From NCBI GenBank assembly GCA_947846985.1, contig CANTUZ010000004.1, forward strand, positions 79,308,159-79,372,158: a DNA stretch of 64,000 nt. Reading direction: 5' to 3'. The notes under the pieces were generated by a model, which did not search any database, had not been told where the DNA came from, and worked only from the letters and a program-made list of their open reading frames with translations. The translations under genes and the position numbers were made by a program. Below, one piece after another: positions 37,050 to 49,760 of the stretch (position 1 is its first letter; each line of letters opens with the position of its first letter). This DNA is from Fratercula arctica (taxonomy: Eukaryota; Chordata; Aves; Charadriiformes; Alcidae).

Positions 37050-40000
37050 AGTACTGTAATTCAGTTTGGAAGAGCACACAAATCGTCCCTGGTGGGTGGG
37101 GGTGTGTGAGCACAGAGCAAGCACCACTGTCTGCATAAAGGCCTCCCTGAGAAGGAAGGTCTCAAGTTAGACTTCCTGCTGCATTTACACTTTCTGGTTT
37201 TGTATATTGTCGATTCTGTACTAAACAGCCTCTGAAAAGGATCACCAATCGCGCAGATGTTTTTTAATGTACTCTGACTCATTTTTCTTTCTCTGGTCTC
37301 AGTTTAATAAATCTGTCACCACAGTTTGTAAGTGCTCATTCTATTTCTGTAGTTTCATTTTCTCTATTCATATTCTTTTTCACATATGTATAGTAATCTC
37401 TTGACACACACACATTGGCAGTTAATCTATAAATATTTGCTCTGGGAGAAAATGATGAAGAATTTCTGTTTCCTTTCAGAAGCTGAGGTTGGTTTGTTCT
37501 TGTTTTTGTTTTCTTTAAGCATGTAGAGGAATCTCTTTCACAGTTTTTCAAAATCCTATTTGCTTTTCAATGTAATGTCATGGGTTTGGCTGTATCTGGC
37601 AACATCAAAGGCTACAAAGCAGGGTACAGGGGAAAGGGATTTACCTTCCTGGAGTGTTTCCCGGAAGACAAAACAAAATTCTCATTTACAGTTTCTGCTT
37701 TTCTGAATTCCTTACCTGCCATCATTAAATAAGTCAGTGGCAGGAAGTAAATGAGATCCTAACTCCTTTATCTGTGGATCTAGATACTGAATTTGAAAAA
37801 GATAAAAAAAAAAAAAAAGTAAGCAAGACAGGATGTCTTTTGAACTGTATTCTGAATGTATATAGTAATATTTATCCTTGATAAATTAAAATAGAGATAA
37901 GAAATATTAAAATAGAGATACATCAGCTACACCAACCTGACAGCCTCTTCAGAGTTTTACAGTGCCCTGGCATTGGGTGCACATTAGCATTTTAGTTCTG
38001 TTTAGCAGCACATCATTAAGTGCGTAGCCTGAAAGATCTTCATTTTCTGCGCTTTCTTTTGCATCATGGAGCTGCCTCTCAGCACATGAATTTGATTCCT
38101 GTTAGAGGAATTCAAGCTCTGGGACGTACCCAAGAACATATACCTTGTGTGCTCTAGGTGCTGACGGATATTCAGTCAGTGGGATCAAAAACGAGAGCAG
38201 GTGTGAAGCAAAACCCCACTGAAACAAAACCCAATGTGAAACGTAGGGTGGGCACCAGGACAAGACCATGAACTCTTTTAACACCCCGACAGTGCTGCAG
38301 TACTTCATAAAGCGACGTGGATTTATGAATCTCTGAATCTTCTCTGGGAGAACCCCTCTTTCTCCACGGAAGAAAAACAAGTGAGCCAGCTGAGGCAGCT
38401 AACTCCAACACAGAAGACCTGGGGAGGTAAGAGTATCTCCCATCATTTTCGGGTCCCGCTCAAGCTGCATCAAGTTTTACAACACTAGAGGGGAAAGTGG
38501 TATTTAGATACGAGAACTGACAAAATGAAAGCCCTCTAAAAGCAGGTGACTCTACACTATTTCACCCATGAACAAACAATTCAATTATTCATCTCGTGAT
38601 AGATGGAGGTTTCACTTCTCATTAGACTGCATGTAGTTATCTGGCAGAACACACGGCAAGGAGAGCACCTGCTAGAAGGACTCCTGAAGACTGTTGTTTT
38701 TTTTTTTAAAGGCAAGCCACTTTTATAATCTGGTTTTTTTGGTTAATTAATGTTAATATTGTTGAATCATATACTTTCAGGAATACTTTATCTCCATGGA
38801 GGCCAGAACACTTCAATGTGGACTGAAACATGCCTATTGGAGCACAGGCTAGAGGCTGGCTTATCTTTTTGCAGAGCTGTTGTCTAAAGCCAGAGACAGG
38901 ATGATGAAGCTGATTCAGAAACACAGTGTGAAAAATCTAAGATTCAACACAACACAATCTTTATTTGCCTCCCAACCAACATTGCCTTTCTCAGACCATT
39001 ATCTGTTAGCTTCTGAGTTGCTTATACAGACAAATTACTATCAGGCTTGTAACATTTTACATAATTTTTCAGTTGCAATAGGGCAGCTAAGTACTCTTTT
39101 AACTGAAGAGAATACTATGGTTTTCTTTAAAGACTCAATTGGCTTCACAGCATATAGCTAATGAGCTATCTAAAACTGTATCAGTGAAAAGAGCTCATTG
39201 TGATGTGTCTTATTCTATCTGTAAAGCAGTCTTTAAAAGCTCTGATCTCTATCTCTGTACCATCCACGAACAAAAGGAGACATTGGCATCAGGCAACAAG
39301 TAACGTATTAAGTTGAAATGTTAGAGAAAATAAAACCTAATTAATTGATGCATGGTTTCTCAAGGAGGTGGCTGCTGCTGGAAGAAACAAAAAATCTTCT
39401 GTCATGAAGAAAAAAAAACTGAAAGTCATTTCAGTCCAGATAGAATGCAATAGCACTAACAGATTGAAAAAGGTTCTTTTTAGCCTCATTTCTACAATAC
39501 AAGTGCACTTCTCACCGCTTTCCTCTTAATATACTCACTAGTAAGGGATGGAAAGAACTGGTTCATGACTATCATGAATTCGCCAATTATAAGAAGAAAC
39601 AACTCTGGTTGGTGAATATAGATGCTTTGTGTTTGATGTTGTTCTCATTCCACTACTCTTCTTGCTACGGTAGGCAACTATCTACTTCTCTCCTACAGAT
39701 TGGCACTAGGAATTCTACATTTCAGATAGCAGGAACATGCTGGACAGTGATTTATTCCTCATCCAACAGCTAAGGTAATTTAGAATCCCCAGAGAAGGGG
39801 AGGAACTTCTGCAGAAGATCCTGGAGTTGTTGAAACGTTTAAATAAGAACCACCAAATGTCCAGCCAACTTGCACAGACTGTAAAAAGAAAACCAACCAA
39901 TATTAAAGGGACGTCATTCCACCTAGGTGGTTATGTATCAGAACATGTAAGAACGCTTGATACGACATTTTTAAGTCATAAGTAGCCATCATCTCACATT

Positions 40001-43000
40001 CAAATAGTACTTTGAAGCATCTTAACTCATTCTATGCCTTGCTGTTGATCATATCGTTATTTCTTTTGAGAGGTTGTTATTTATCTGTCATTGAAGATGT
40101 TGATGGTAGATAATTCAAATCCTCAAGGTCATGGGAGTGCCCTTTTTACTGACTCTTCCATGCATTACAAGAAATTGCTGGAAGGGTTAAGCTGAGTTTG
40201 TGTGGATCATCAGTGACATCCAGTGGCTATTTAGGTGATCACAGGTGTGCGATGCCAATCCAGACTCCCACGGAGCTGAAGAGGACGTTCACTAACTGCC
40301 TGTGTTCCTTGTCCGGGTTGATCCCTTACTCTGTGAAAAATTATAATCATGTACTTATTTTGCAATATTATTACATTTAACTACATATTTCTCTTCCGTG
40401 GAGCCCAGTTCTTCCAAGTGTCCCTTGTCCATCCTTTCACCACAAGTAGAAAGTGGAATTGCCCAGGAGACATCTCTTATGACAAGAGCATATAACCAAG
40501 CAAAAAGGGTAATCTCATGGAGGGGTCGAGGGGGAGGGAAAGAAAAGGGGAGAAAAAAAAAAAAAAAGGGAAAATATTTTAGACCCCTTTCTATGACCCC
40601 ACCGCTCTAAATCACACTGTCTAAACTACATGGTGAACTGGAACACCAGCACCAAAACAGAAAGCATGGATGGTCTCTGTTGTGTTACTTCATGAGATTT
40701 TATCCAGTCCATGTCTTAAATCTGTTCTTCTGGTCATAACCAATGAGACATCTTCCAGTTTTAGACCTAACATGAAAATCAAAATGATCTCATCAATTCT
40801 TTTCCACAATATGACCCATTTTCTGTTTTGTTTCGTCTTAAATAAAAAACAGCTACTTTGAAATCTTTTTCTGTCTTTCCCAATTTCTGTTTCAGTCTCA
40901 TTCTACTGGGCTGTCTTCTCATATCTGCCTGTTATTCCCAGGTAGTCCTCACAGAATTTGAGGTTGTCAGTTGTAACCATGGCTGTGTTGTCCTTGATAA
41001 CTTCTCAAGCTCTGCCAGAACTTTAAAACTTTCCTCTAGCTATTCAGAATAGCTCGTATTTTCCACCTGTACTGTATATATTTATGAGCCACGTGAATAG
41101 GATACGTGTGTCTGCCTCTCCGTGGTGGCCTCTCGTTGTAGAGAGATTTATAAGTCTACTACAGGCTTCAGCTAAGGAACTTTCTTGTCTACACAATAGC
41201 CTGCCAAGCCACCACCAAATCCGTACATTGCATTGCATGCACCAAGCAAACCAGAAAACTTGTCCAGCTCACTTAACCTCTGAATTAAAACCATGTTTTG
41301 TTGCCTTCTCAATTGTTCAACATAAAAAAAAAAAGGAAAACAAAAGCCCACATCTTGGTACTGTAAATAACTCACTAGGCAGTTCTCCAAATAATCATCG
41401 CTAATGTTCATATAAATCAATCCAATGCTCAGCAGCATAAAAAAATGCAGAAATTTAGGCTATGACACACAAAATACTCTTCAAACACTCATCCATGTTT
41501 AGTTATCCAAGGCCATGTACATCAAAATATAAACCTTTTGTCCAAGCAGGATCTCTTGCAATAAAGGCCAGGTTTGTGTTTTAATAAGTGGCCAATAGCC
41601 AATGAAATACAAAGTATTATATAATTTTAATGCATTAACAGTTATTTATTCAAAACTGGAACACCATAAGGCAATGCATTTCTAATACAGACATGAAAAA
41701 ATGTGTTTTCTTTCCGTGTACAAAATACTCCAAACATTGGTCCTTACAACTGAACCCAAAAGATAACAGGCAAAAGCAGAAATACAGGGCAGCAAATGGA
41801 AGTTATACTGATCAGCATGATTACTTTTCTAGTGGCATGACTATCGATCTCTATTAATTTTCTGGTGCTGTCTGGGTACACAAAAAAAGACTTTGTTCCC
41901 TTGGTTACAACAATGTATCTTCCCATTTCACACACACAGATTCAGTCTATAAAAATTATAATGCTGGATTCTGATAAATTCTTCATCATCAGTGCAGTGC
42001 ATATTTCATGTATGTAACCAGATAAAGGAAAATTATTAAATTGCTACACTAAATCAGGTTAGAATATCTATTCAAATGGACAAAACACAGGAAGATAGAT
42101 AGAAAATAATTCTGCATTTCTGTCAAGTTGTGTCATTATTTTATTTAATATACTGACAGATAGCATTTTACTTTTAGTAGTAATGATTACCAAGATAACA
42201 GTTTATTTCTTCCACAGCCCTACTTTTAGGGGCGACAGTAAAAACATTGACAAAGCTTTTAAAATATTTAACAATACTATTTTGAAACATGGGTTTAGAA
42301 ATTGTCTAAGTCATATAGATTCATCTGCAAAGCAGAACAGGCTGAGGGAAAGGAATGCACATAGATCATTAAAACTAGGCATACATTTTTAAATATTTGC
42401 TGTCAGGCATTTATATCATATCTCTCAAGTTCCCCTCAATATTTGCTCTGAGATTCTAATACCTAAACGCTATCACCAGAACCGAATGAAACAAAACCAA
42501 AATTTGTTATGTAAAACAGATGGCACGACTTCAAATCACAATTGGAAACACTCTCAAAGGCTTCCAAGGGATGAAACAGCGTCAGACGAGGGAACCTCAG
42601 GGATAGTTTACAAAGATGTCTGTTCTTCAATCACTCTTTAACTCGAGTAAAGTAAAATTTTGTGAGTTTAGCCAAATGTAAAATACCTCTCATCCTAACA
42701 AAAGGAAGGCAAAATTCCCTCTTGTATCCTTTTTTTTCCTTTTTTCAAACGTTAAGTAATTTTTTTCCTATTACAAAAGCAGTTCAAAACATGTAGTTAG
42801 ATGAAGTTCTCTGTAAAAACAGTGCATCAGTGACAAAACCTGTTTGGTTTTTTTTTTAAGTGGAAAGAAAGCTAAATGTATAATTACGGTCTTCTGCATT
42901 CTCCATCTTACTGGGAAATGAGAGTATAATTGTTAAAATCTACTGTGAAGTTTCAAAAACTTTTTGAGGAAAACGTGATGTTTCACTAATCAGGAAAATC

Positions 43001-44413
43001 TATATTCAACTATTTTTTTTTTTTTTTTTTCCCCCAGGAAGGTACAGATTATTTTCCCATTGCAATTTATCCAAACAAATTGAGCTTTAAACTCACAGGA
43101 GTTCCAATGTCCATTAACGTGATCTCCACCCCACGGCCTGTCCATATGACACAGATTCCTACAACTACAGTAGGCATTCATACATATTAAGGACCAGAAT
43201 GTGCCTTCCTTACTGAGTTCATTAAAGTTGCCCTGTACAAGTGACCCTCTTTGTGAGGAAAAGCGAGGTGGTACTCCACGGGCTTGATTTACCATATTTC
43301 TCTGGTTTTTCTGTTACCAAACTCCATCTATAAGGTCCTTTGTGAAAACAGAGGGCAGAATCTGCTGCCAAGAAAAGGAAAAACAATCTCTAATTTGTCT
43401 CCTATGCCTGACCCTTCTGCTGAGACACGCATTCATCTTCATTTACAGTCCAGCTTAATATACTGTAGTTTGACATCCTAGTGGCTGAGGCCACAGTGCA
43501 GTTTGCTGTAATGCTAAAGTGGAAGTGAAAGAGGCAAAAATATCATTTTGTCACCAGCTGGAAAGATGAGCAGAATGGGGTTTGACGGGATACTTAATAC
43601 ATGTGTTGGAGAACTCTGTTAAAATGGCAGGTCTGTTCCTTAATGTTTGGATGATTTTCTCATAGGTATCCTCCACTTTTCAAAGGCCGACCTCAGGCCA
43701 GATTCTACCCTCTTTTCTAAAAAAAAAAAAAACAAACCTGAATTAGCAGCAAACTTTGAAACTAAAACCACCACCTTTGTGGTGTGGGAAAATAAGCAGA
43801 ATCTGGCCCTTAATTGATTTTTTATCAAAAGGATAAAAACACCAAAGTCAGAAAGTTGTTAATTGGTCAGTTGCCACCTACCGCAAGGATAATATTGTGG
43901 GGACCTAATTCTTTCTTTCATCTTTTTTTTTCCTATACTTTTTTTACCCCTTATTCATTTTCACTCTTCATTTTTTAAGCTCCTTATCTAGCCTCTCTAT
44001 TTTCTATGTAATAGGGGAGAAGGTGAAGGTTCAACCCAATTTCTTGGTGATTATTATTTTTTGATAAAAGGTATTCTTTGGTACATAATAGAATAACCCA
44101 GACAGAGCCAATTATCCGTCTCACATTGAATAAGAAATTCTTCCATGTTGGTCAAGTTTAACACATTGAATGTTAATCATATTACTTTTTGAAAATCTAG
44201 TTAAAGGGTGGGCTTTTTTATACAATTAGTTCACCAGCCCTCCATTTAATTTGCTTTCCAATCTTGGCGTGACAGAAATCGCATGTATTTAGAAACCAAA
44301 TAATTACCAGACAGAAGGTGTGGAAGAACAGCAGAGGCACAAATACCGATTCAGCACCTAACCCCCTTTCCTTCATTGAAAGTTAAGAATTTGCTAACAC
44401 TGCTGACACCGAA
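37050..44413. other. Gene-free single-copy sequence
   Basis: About 7.4 kb with no recognisable exon, RNA gene, LINE or LTR. Minor items are a 21-bp-spaced direct repeat (ATTAAAATAGAGATA at 37885-37899 and 37906-37920), A-runs near 37804-37818 and 40553-40567, and T18 plus C5 at 43013-43035. Very old repeat fragments of the AGAATCTGGCCC kind occur near 43690 and 43800. Open frames are short and lie on both strands without pattern. Confidence 0.62.
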
Positions 44414-44471
44414 GTTTCTCTTTGGATACCACAACGGTTGTAGTTTCTCTTTGGAGGCCACAATGGTTGTA
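44414..44471. repeat. 29-bp tandem duplication
   Basis: Two consecutive units starting GTTTCTCTTTGGA at 44414 and 44443. They differ at only a few positions (ATACCACAACGG versus GGCCACAATGG), so the duplication is fairly recent. Confidence 0.93.
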
Positions 44472-44974
44472 GTGTATCTTGCTAAACTGGGTGTAGTAAG
44501 AGTCAAAAACCTTGGGTTGGGGCTGAATCTTTCTTAAGTCAACATAAAGCCCACCTGAGATGAAAATACACTCATATTTCTTATAAAGATATTTGGAATG
44601 CTGTGAAGCCAAACTACGTTAAAAATTTCCCTAGCCCCTTGCATAGTATAGCTGTAAGGAAATACACATTTAAATTTAAGATGATGGACTATATTTACAT
44701 ATTTCATAGCTTTCCACTGCAGATATAAAAAAAAAGGAAACAATTACAGCCTCGTAAGTCCATTTCATTATCTAAATAAATGTTGAGTTATATTATTATT
44801 ACATTACAACCAAAACTAATATTGGAAAGATTTAATCACCCTTGCCGTCTATAGATCAGACAGCCAATGCGTATCTATCAGGGATTAATTTTTCATGTTT
44901 TCTGTTATTCAGACAAGGAGAAATTATTCTTCATCTGTTATTATGCTTAATGGGGAAAATCAAAGCAATGGTAA

Positions 44975-45040
44975 CAGACTTTCAAAAGCATTAAGGCATC
45001 TGGGTGCCACTGAAATCAAAGAGAGTTAAGCACTTCGGTT
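44975..45040. repeat. Possible ancient amniote repeat remnant
   Basis: CTTTCAAAAGCATTAAGGCA, then TGGGTGCCACTGAAATCAAAG and GAGTTAAGCAC, follows the pattern of a sauropsid repeat containing TTTTCAAAAGTGCCTAAG and CATTGAAAGTCAATGGG. The match is short and worn. Confidence 0.33.
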
Positions 45041-46304
45041 TTTTCTGAAAATTAGTGTCTACATCCATTTGGACTTATTACCATAGAGGCATTTACGGTA
45101 TGATGCAATTCTTTGTAGAAGCTGCCATTTCATTTTTTGTTCACGGTCCTAAAGTTGCTGCATTCACAAAAGAAAAATACGTGGCTATAATTCACCGAAA
45201 TGTAGAAAGTACAACGATGTAATTACTACACTCATTTGGGAAAGAAACCGATTTTAAGAGTCATTAAGATACACAAGGCTTCTCCATGGAAATAAGTCAT
45301 CCCAGATTCACTTTCAGCAAAAAATTAAAGACCCACCAGAATAGTGTAGCCATTCAGAGGTAGCGTTGGTTCAAAATGTTCTGTCCAGAACTCAAAAAAG
45401 GAAGACAATGAAGTCAAATTAAGGTATCTTTCACAAAACTGAACTTTTCCAGTGTTAACATTCATTGGAGAAGAAAAAAAATAAAAATAAAAAAGCAAAA
45501 CAGCATAATAAAAGTAAAGTTAAAGGTTAGATGGTGGCTTGGATTTCTGCAGCCACATGAAGGACAGTAACATAAGCAACATGGAACAACTCAGTGTATG
45601 TGTAGACATGTACAGGGATTTCGACAGTCTTCTTCCCATTCAGGGTAAACTCAGGGGAAGCAGCAAAAAGCACAGAAACTCTCCTCGGCCACACATCAGC
45701 CAGCAGAGTTAGTTTATTCTACCTGGGGAAAAATGCCACACCATTTAAAAAGCTGTAGCAAATTATTTCCAGAACGAATGGGGAACTCTAGGAAGTATTC
45801 CGAGAACACACTATCACTTATAACAGGTAAAGCCCAAAAGGCACTGTTTAGTCAAAGATCTTAACTATTAAACGTAATTTAAGACTTCATAGAGCCATCT
45901 GAAATCATAGACGTGGGCCTGGAATTTAAGGAAACAAGAGTAGCAAAGGGAGAGCAAAAATATTGAACTTGTCCTAAAAGATGCTGCATTATGAGCGGCA
46001 TGACACCATTCCACCGACTCCTTTCCTTCAGGAAAGAAAACAGATGTTTAAAATCTGGTGTGTCTATATGCAGGCAGACTATTATGCTCTGCAAATAGGT
46101 TTAAAATATCCTAACATTTCTGAGGCTTTCTTATCTCTTGCTCATTTACCTGACTTCAGATTGCTTTCACACTTTCCCCCTTTCCCATTAAATTATTCAA
46201 GAACTCCTGTTTATAAAGGTCACAGTCATAAAAACCAGGGAATGGGAGCACTGGCACGTGGTTCCCGGGCCCAATGAGGCAGCGCACAAAGTGGATTGTG
46301 AAGG
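45041..46304. other. Gene-free single-copy sequence
   Basis: AT-rich; a 45473-45500 A-rich tract; overlapping 71- and 98-codon frames on opposite strands at 45879-46277 without family resemblance. Confidence 0.6.
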
Positions 46305-46400
46305 ACTCATAAAACGTAAGGCCAGAAGGAACCCTTAGATCATCTAATCTGATCTCCAGTATATGACAAATCATTATATCTCACTTATATAGCCCAGTAA
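46305..46400 (-). repeat. Old CR1-like 3' tail
   Basis: AAGGCCAGAAGGAACCCTTA, then GATCATCTAATCTGATCTCC, matches the reversed 3' end of older CR1 families known from turtles (AAGGCCAGAAGGGACC followed by GATCATCTAGTCTGACC). Only the terminal part remains and the right limit is vague. Confidence 0.55.
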
Positions 46401-46710
46401 TGAGCTCGGAGCCAGAGAGCGGGAACGCTTCGGCTTCTGCTGAAAATGGTAATGTTATCCCTTTGGCCGGGGCCGGTCGGCCAACCGGATTGTTGGTACC
46501 TCCCATGAAGGTGATCCTTCATGGAATTACTTCTTTGTCCTAGGAATCAGGATTCAGGGAGTCTTGCTGCTCACAGCAAAGAGGAGGCAGCACTCTTCCT
46601 TCCAGCTTCGTCCTCCTCCTGGCAGACGTGCAGCCTGGCCCCAGCATCGCCCCGGGGATCCAACGCAGGCAGGGGCTTCGACAAGCAGAAACAACTGAAA
46701 AACCACCCAT
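46401..46710. other. GC-rich island with hairpins
   Basis: This is a compact GC- and CpG-rich block in AT-rich surroundings. It contains TTGGCC and GGCCAA arms at about 46462-46484 around a 10-nt spacer, and a perfect 9-bp hairpin at 46503-46524. A 63-codon plus-strand frame at 46521-46712 has no recognisable domain. It could be a short CpG island, a conserved element or an old transposon piece. Confidence 0.4.
46503..46524. repeat. Perfect 9-bp hairpin
   Basis: Arms CCATGAAGG (46503-46511) and CCTTCATGG (46516-46524) with a TGAT loop. It is too short for a microRNA precursor and lacks a T-run. Confidence 0.93.
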
Positions 46711-47380
46711 GAGCTGCATTGTATGATTTATTGCTTATAGATCCCTGTCAAGTTGAGTTAATGAAGCTGCTGCCTAATTAAATGACACCTTTTGGTTTTT
46801 TGCTTCCCTTTTGCACGCCAGGGACAACAGTTGTGTCTGGCCAGTACTTCCCCTGGTGTCCTCGTTACTTCTGTTGCTAGTTTTGTTCTAGTGGTTGATC
46901 ATCTGCACAGTTGAAAATAAAGTATTGTAAAAGATGACTAACTTATTTTTGAATTTTTCTCGCTTCACTTTCCTGCCACCGGTTCTTGTTATGAGTTATT
47001 CCCCTAGTGAAAATAAGCCAGCTGACGTCCAGTGGGAGTGCTGACACGCTTTATTCAGGTCACCTTCCGGTTGTACTCCTGACAAATAGATGCTTTAGAC
47101 AAATAGGTGCTGCTTCTGAAGTCTTGCATACCAAGTCATTTTTGTGCAGCACTTGGACAACCTTTGGGGCTCTGCTCTGTATCTTCTTCAGTTTCATGCA
47201 TGCCCTCTAGATGTCTGTGGAGCAAGGCAGCTCCGGTTCCACCAGCACTGAAGATGTAGGTGAGTTGTGCTGGCCCTGCTTACCCTTCTGTGCCCAAGGA
47301 CCACATAGACCCTTTGGCCAAAGCTTGGCTTGCTTTGATTTGGTCACTTTTTCAGTAGCAACATGTATGACGGTGAAGGG
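46711..47380. other. Gene-free single-copy sequence
   Basis: No gene or clear repeat; leads into the CR1 copy. Confidence 0.55.
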
Positions 47381-47949
47381 AGGTCACCCTCCCCCTCTAC
47401 TCTGCCCTGGTGAGGACACATTTGGAGCACTGGGTCCAGTTCTGCCCCGCTGCCGCCACCGCCCCCCCCCCCATTCAAGAAGGACAGGGAACTGCTGGAG
47501 AGAGTCCATCAGAGGGCTGCAAAGATGATGAAGGGACTGGAGCATCTCTCTGCTGAGGAAAGGCTGGGAGCCCTGGGGCTGTTCAGCTGGAGAAGAGCAG
47601 ACTGAGAGGGGATCTTATCAATGCTCATCAATATCTAAAGGGTGGGTGGCAAGAGGATGGGGCCAGACTCTTCTCAGTGGTGCCCGGGGACAGGACAAGG
47701 GGTAACGGGCACAAACTTGAGCATAGGAAGTTCCATCTCAACACGAGGAGGAACTTCTTTGCTGTGAGGGTGGCAGAGCCCTGGCACAGGCTGCCCAGAG
47801 AGGTGGTGGAGTCTCCGTCTCTGGAGACATTCCAACCCCGCCTGGACGTGTTCCTGTGCCACCTGCTCTGGGTGACCCTGCTGTGGCAGGGGGTGGGACT
47901 AGATGAGCTCCAGAGGTCCCTTCCAATCCCAACCATTCTGTGATTTTGT
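47381..47949 (+). mobile_element. CR1 LINE, 5'-truncated, 3' end present
   Basis: Plus-strand CR1 starting in the CCCCCTCTACTCTGCCCTGG segment (the LPLYSAL-like part of ORF2). It runs through readings equivalent to [38 protein letters not shown] and [18 protein letters not shown] to the tail CCCTTCCAATCCCAACC with one degenerate octamer (ATTCTGTG). An 11-C run at 47462-47472 shifts the frame near the start, and a second shift lies near 47600, so the ORF2 tail is broken. The subfamily is shared with the copy at 2021-2545. Confidence 0.95.
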
Positions 47950-49724
47950 GTTTCTTTGACCCCTACAGTTGTTGTTTTCAGTAAAATTATTTGCCATTCT
48001 ATAGATCTACTTCTCTTACTGTTCTTGGGTTGTTTTTTTTCTATATGCAAAACTTTGGCTATATTATTTTGATTGTCTATTTAGACTGCCTGGCAAGTTT
48101 ATGAGAGACCAATCCTCATCTCTTAACCATCCTGCTAGTCTTTACATCCTCCAGGAATTTTACCGATCCTACCTATCTATACACAATTGGCCAAGAAGCT
48201 GTTGAGAAAGGTGTGGAATAACTTTGGATTCAGTACCAAAAGCTTGCAGAAACTCCCTAAGCAACCCCCCTTTAATAACAGTTTCCCATTTATGGGTTAT
48301 TTTCTTGATCAGCATGTTAATTAATTTTTGATTTAGCTACACGTTTCTCACCGATATCTCACAGCATTAATCTTTTTGTCAGAGTTTTAGTTATTAAATA
48401 CATTAAAATTATGCATTCGTACATTAAGGCCTCATTCATACCTGCTAAATGCCTCGGTAATAATTCAGCTACAGAGCTACCTTTTTGAGGGAAATTTCTA
48501 AAAGGTTTGTTTGACAAGACTTATTTGCTATAAAACCACATTGAATGGCATTAATTATATTCCTAAACAACACTTGCAGTAAACAGGCAGTGAACAATCC
48601 ATCAAATAAAATATGTTTGCACGCTGTATTTGGCCTCTGTCAGGAGAAGTCGGTAGGAGCGTTTCCATCGATTCTGGGGACTTTGGATAAGGCCTTTATC
48701 AAACACTTTAAAATAATGTGCACATTAATTTCAAAAAGCCGTCTGCTCACTGACACTTCATAAACATGTAGAGCGACTAGATTTAGTGAAAAAGCTTACT
48801 TGCTACAAATGATTCACCCAGCTTTAGAGGAGATATATCTAGAGAGGACTGAAATACTGGAGTTAACACTATTTCAAGGTCTTTCCTTTGCACTTCAAGT
48901 TTATAATCACTGTTCCTATTTTGTTGGCTTTTCACAGACAGCCCGGCTAAAGAGAAGTGGGGTGCTTCAAATGCAAGTTAGCAGATAAATAGCACGAGGC
49001 TCATGGCTTGGCCTCAGCAGGAATTCTTTAGAAAACGCTAGATGAGAAAATGAATACCCTGTTGCTAAGTTACCTTTGTTTCATTTAGTGCCATAATTAT
49101 TTGTTGCTTAAAGGAAAAGTATTGACATTTCCCCCTTAGTCCCTGCCATATGGAAGATAGGCTTTTAAGATTCTCTTATGAAAGATGAACGTTTATAATA
49201 TATACCTTTATGTTCTCCAAGTGCAAGAATCAACATGTTGGGGGATAATCAAGACATTTCAGGCTTCAAAAACTTCTGCTGTGCCATCCCAAAATCATTC
49301 TAATATGCCTTCTTTTTAGAAGCCAATACAATTCCTAACTACTTCATTATATATTTCCCTGCTTTTTAATCAATCAGGACATGTGCAGGATAAAATTATC
49401 TACCGTACACCTTAATCACCGTGTAGAACTGTTGTTCCCTTCTGGAGGGTTAACAAAACAGATGGTGTGAGTGAATGGGCTCATATTTCAGTTTTTAATC
49501 ACATTCAGCACCAGAGGTCTTACGTGGGTCCATATGATTTTTGATATATTTACTTTAAAAGCAATAAGGAAACAGCATAAATTATAAGTGAGGGCAACAG
49601 CAAATGCCATCCTAAATACGTGCAGTTGTAGATGTGCGGAAATGCTTTCCTGAATTTTGTGGCAAGCCATTTCTACCTGAATGTTTCAAAGTCTTTTGTA
49701 AACTTTGAACATCACAAAGCCGCT
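47950..49724. other. Gene-free sequence with possible conserved block
   Basis: No gene recognised. 48540-48780 carries no repeat signature and combines TTTATCAAA, ATCGAT and ATTAAT motifs, raised as a weak candidate conserved element. Confidence 0.55.
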
Positions 49725-49746
49725 GGGGGGGGGGGGGGGGGGGGGG
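49725..49746. repeat. G22 homopolymer
   Basis: Twenty-two consecutive G on the plus strand, 14 bp before an LTR. Such a run is rare in vertebrate DNA and can form G-quadruplex structures. Its length is likely to be polymorphic or imprecise in the assembly. Confidence 0.95.
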
Positions 49747-49760
49747 ATAGAAATGTGCTA

